Shown: piece after piece, positions 5,740-6,883 of the stretch
Numbering within the stretch: the first letter of the stretch is position 1
Layout: every line of letters starts with the position of its first letter
From: an uncultured Alphaproteobacteria bacterium
GTDB taxonomy: Bacteria > Pseudomonadota > Alphaproteobacteria > Rs-D84
Direction: 5' to 3'
DNA length: 6,883 bases
Assembly (NCBI GenBank): GCA_937888635.1
Contig: CALARG010000015.1
Span: 1 to 6,883 of the forward strand
Position numbers and translations under genes: made by a program
Notes under the pieces: model-generated
What the model saw: the letters and a program-made list of their open reading frames with translations, nothing else
Told to the model about the DNA's origin: nothing
Databases searched by the model: none

Positions 5740-6883
5740 ATGGCAAACTTTGATGAATATTTTCTTATGAAAGATTTATCCAAAGATTTATTTAATCCAT
5801 TATCTGGCGAAGATTTTGTCCAGATGTTTGACGCAAACTATGGTTCTCAGGAAACATTACAGGGCTATGCAACCAAGGGTACAGTAAAAGATATCCGTGG
5901 TGATTTTGCAATGGTTGATGTTGGCCTGAAATCCGAAGGTCGCGTTCCATTAAAAGAATTCGGTGCATCTGTACCAAGCGTTGGCGATATCATTGACGTT
6001 TTTGTTGAACGTTATGAATCCCGCGAAGGTACTGCGGTTCTGTCTTATACCAAGGCACGTGCTGAAAAGGCATGGAAAGACCTGGAAAAGACTGTTGCCG
6101 AAGGCGTTGACCCAGAAGGTACAATTATTGATGTTGTTCGTGGTGGTTTCACTGTGGATATCAATGGCGTATTTGCATTTATGCCATCATCCCAGGTTGA
6201 TCATAAACCAATCCGCGATGCGAAATCTTTGATTGGCTTGAAAGACAAATTCCGCGTATTAAAGATGGATGCATTGCGCACAAACGCAATTGTATCTCGT
6301 CGCGCGATTCAGTCTGACACAATCGCTGCGGCCCAGAAAGAAGCAATGAAGAACATTTCATTGGGTGCGGTTCTGGACGGTACAGTCAAGAATATCACAG
6401 ATTACGGTGTATTCGTTGATTTGGGCGGTATTGATGGTTTGTTGCACGTGACAGATTTGTCATGGAAACGCGTAAATCATCCACGCGAATTGGTACATGT
6501 TGGTGAAACAATCAAAGTAAAAGTTATCCAATTTGACCCAGAATCACATCGTATCTCGTTGGGTATGAAACAACTGGAAGAAGATCCATGGGAAACAGCG
6601 TCACGCGCATTCAATGTTGGCGACACTGTCACCGGTAAAGTATCTTCTTTGACAGATTATGGTGCATTCATTGATTTGGGCAACAATATAGAAGGTCTGG
6701 TTCACATGTCTGAACTGTCCTGGACAAACAAGAACATCCACCCCAGCAAAGTTTTGCAAAATGGCCAGGATGTGACTGTCACTGTTTTGGGTATTGACCA
6801 GGACAAGCGTCGCATTTCATTGGGTTATAAACAACTGCAACCAAATCCATGGAAACAGTTTGCAGAAACACACAATGTTGGCG
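5740..6883 (+). CDS. rpsA: 30S ribosomal protein S1 (5' part, runs off the window)
   Basis: S1 binds the small ribosomal subunit and helps load and unfold mRNAs, above all those with weak Shine-Dalgarno sequences. From 5740, 381 codons are visible without a stop. Four S1 (OB-fold) repeats can be read. Numbered from the ATG at 5767, they start near residue 34 (YATKGTVKDIRGDFAMVDVG), near 118 (EGTIIDVVRGGFTVDINGV), near 200 (GAVLDGTVKNITDYGVFVDL) and near 284 (VGDTVTGKVSSLTDYGAFID). A fifth is just beginning (NPWKQFAETHNVG) where the window ends. The first two diverge from the RNA-binding repeats, as expected for the ribosome-binding end of S1. Two starts are possible. The ATG at 5740 gives MANFDEYFL before MKDL; the ATG at 5767 gives a length closer to known homologues. 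Neither has a Shine-Dalgarno. The upstream stop is TAA at 5725-5727. It has its own predicted promoter and structured leader. Confidence 0.96.
   Translation, partial: MANFDEYFLMKDLSKDLFNPLSGEDFVQMFDANYGSQETLQGYATKGTVKDIRGDFAMVDVGLKSEGRVPLKEFGASVPSVGDIIDVFVERYESREGTAVLSYTKARAEKAWKDLEKTVAEGVDPEGTIIDVVRGGFTVDINGVFAFMPSSQVDHKPIRDAKSLIGLKDKFRVLKMDALRTNAIVSRRAIQSDTIAAAQKEAMKNISLGAVLDGTVKNITDYGVFVDLGGIDGLLHVTDLSWKRVNHPRELVHVGETIKVKVIQFDPESHRISLGMKQLEEDPWETASRAFNVGDTVTGKVSSLTDYGAFIDLGNNIEGLVHMSELSWTNKNIHPSKVLQNGQDVTVTVLGIDQDKRRISLGYKQLQPNPWKQFAETHNVG

Noticed and set aside
5963..6232. 89-codon open frame on the + strand overlapping rpsA
   Set aside because: The overlapping frame encodes S1 repeats 1 and 2 with clear family signatures; this one is a shadow.

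Overview
The window holds four housekeeping genes, all on the + strand: rpoC (complete), rpmF (complete, 49 codons), plsX (complete) and rpsA (5' part, running off the right edge). I see no mobile element, CRISPR array, tRNA, rRNA or sign of horizontal transfer. RpoC is of the proteobacterial type, with a long insertion in the trigger loop. S1 is the multi-repeat Gram-negative form. The best guess is an uncultured or host-associated proteobacterium with moderate GC, probably in Alphaproteobacteria. That placement is an inference from protein resemblance and was not computed. Codon use looks uniform across the four genes: GAA for Glu, TTG/CTG/TTA for Leu with CTT/CTC/CTA rare, and GCA and ACA frequent.

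Layout. Positions 1-95 are the region before rpoC, presumably the rpoB-rpoC gap. It contains an inverted repeat with two mutually exclusive pairings, then a good Shine-Dalgarno sequence. rpoC occupies 96-4205 and ends in a strong hairpin terminator (4213-4254). The T-run of that terminator leads straight into a promoter (TTGCAA-16-TAGAAT) for rpmF (4314-4463). A second strong terminator-like hairpin (4484-4527) lies between rpmF and plsX. It ends 7 bases before the plsX ATG (4535), which has no Shine-Dalgarno. plsX ends at 5605 and is followed by a third terminator (5611-5632), again joined directly to a promoter (TTGCAA-16-TATAAT). This second promoter gives rpsA a leader of about 70-100 nt that begins with a hairpin able to form an H-type pseudoknot.

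How the genes fit together. rpoC makes the catalytic beta' subunit of RNA polymerase. rpmF makes ribosomal protein L32 and plsX makes the enzyme supplying acyl-phosphate for phospholipid synthesis; this pair is a widespread conserved neighbourhood. rpsA makes ribosomal protein S1, which loads mRNAs with weak or absent Shine-Dalgarno sequences. Two mRNAs here, plsX and rpsA itself, fit that description.

No new protein system is visible. The items worth a second look are regulatory and structural: the rpsA leader pseudoknot, the repeated terminator-promoter junction, the attenuator-like hairpin against the plsX start, the alternative stems before rpoC, the unusual gene order, and three unusual positions in RpoC.
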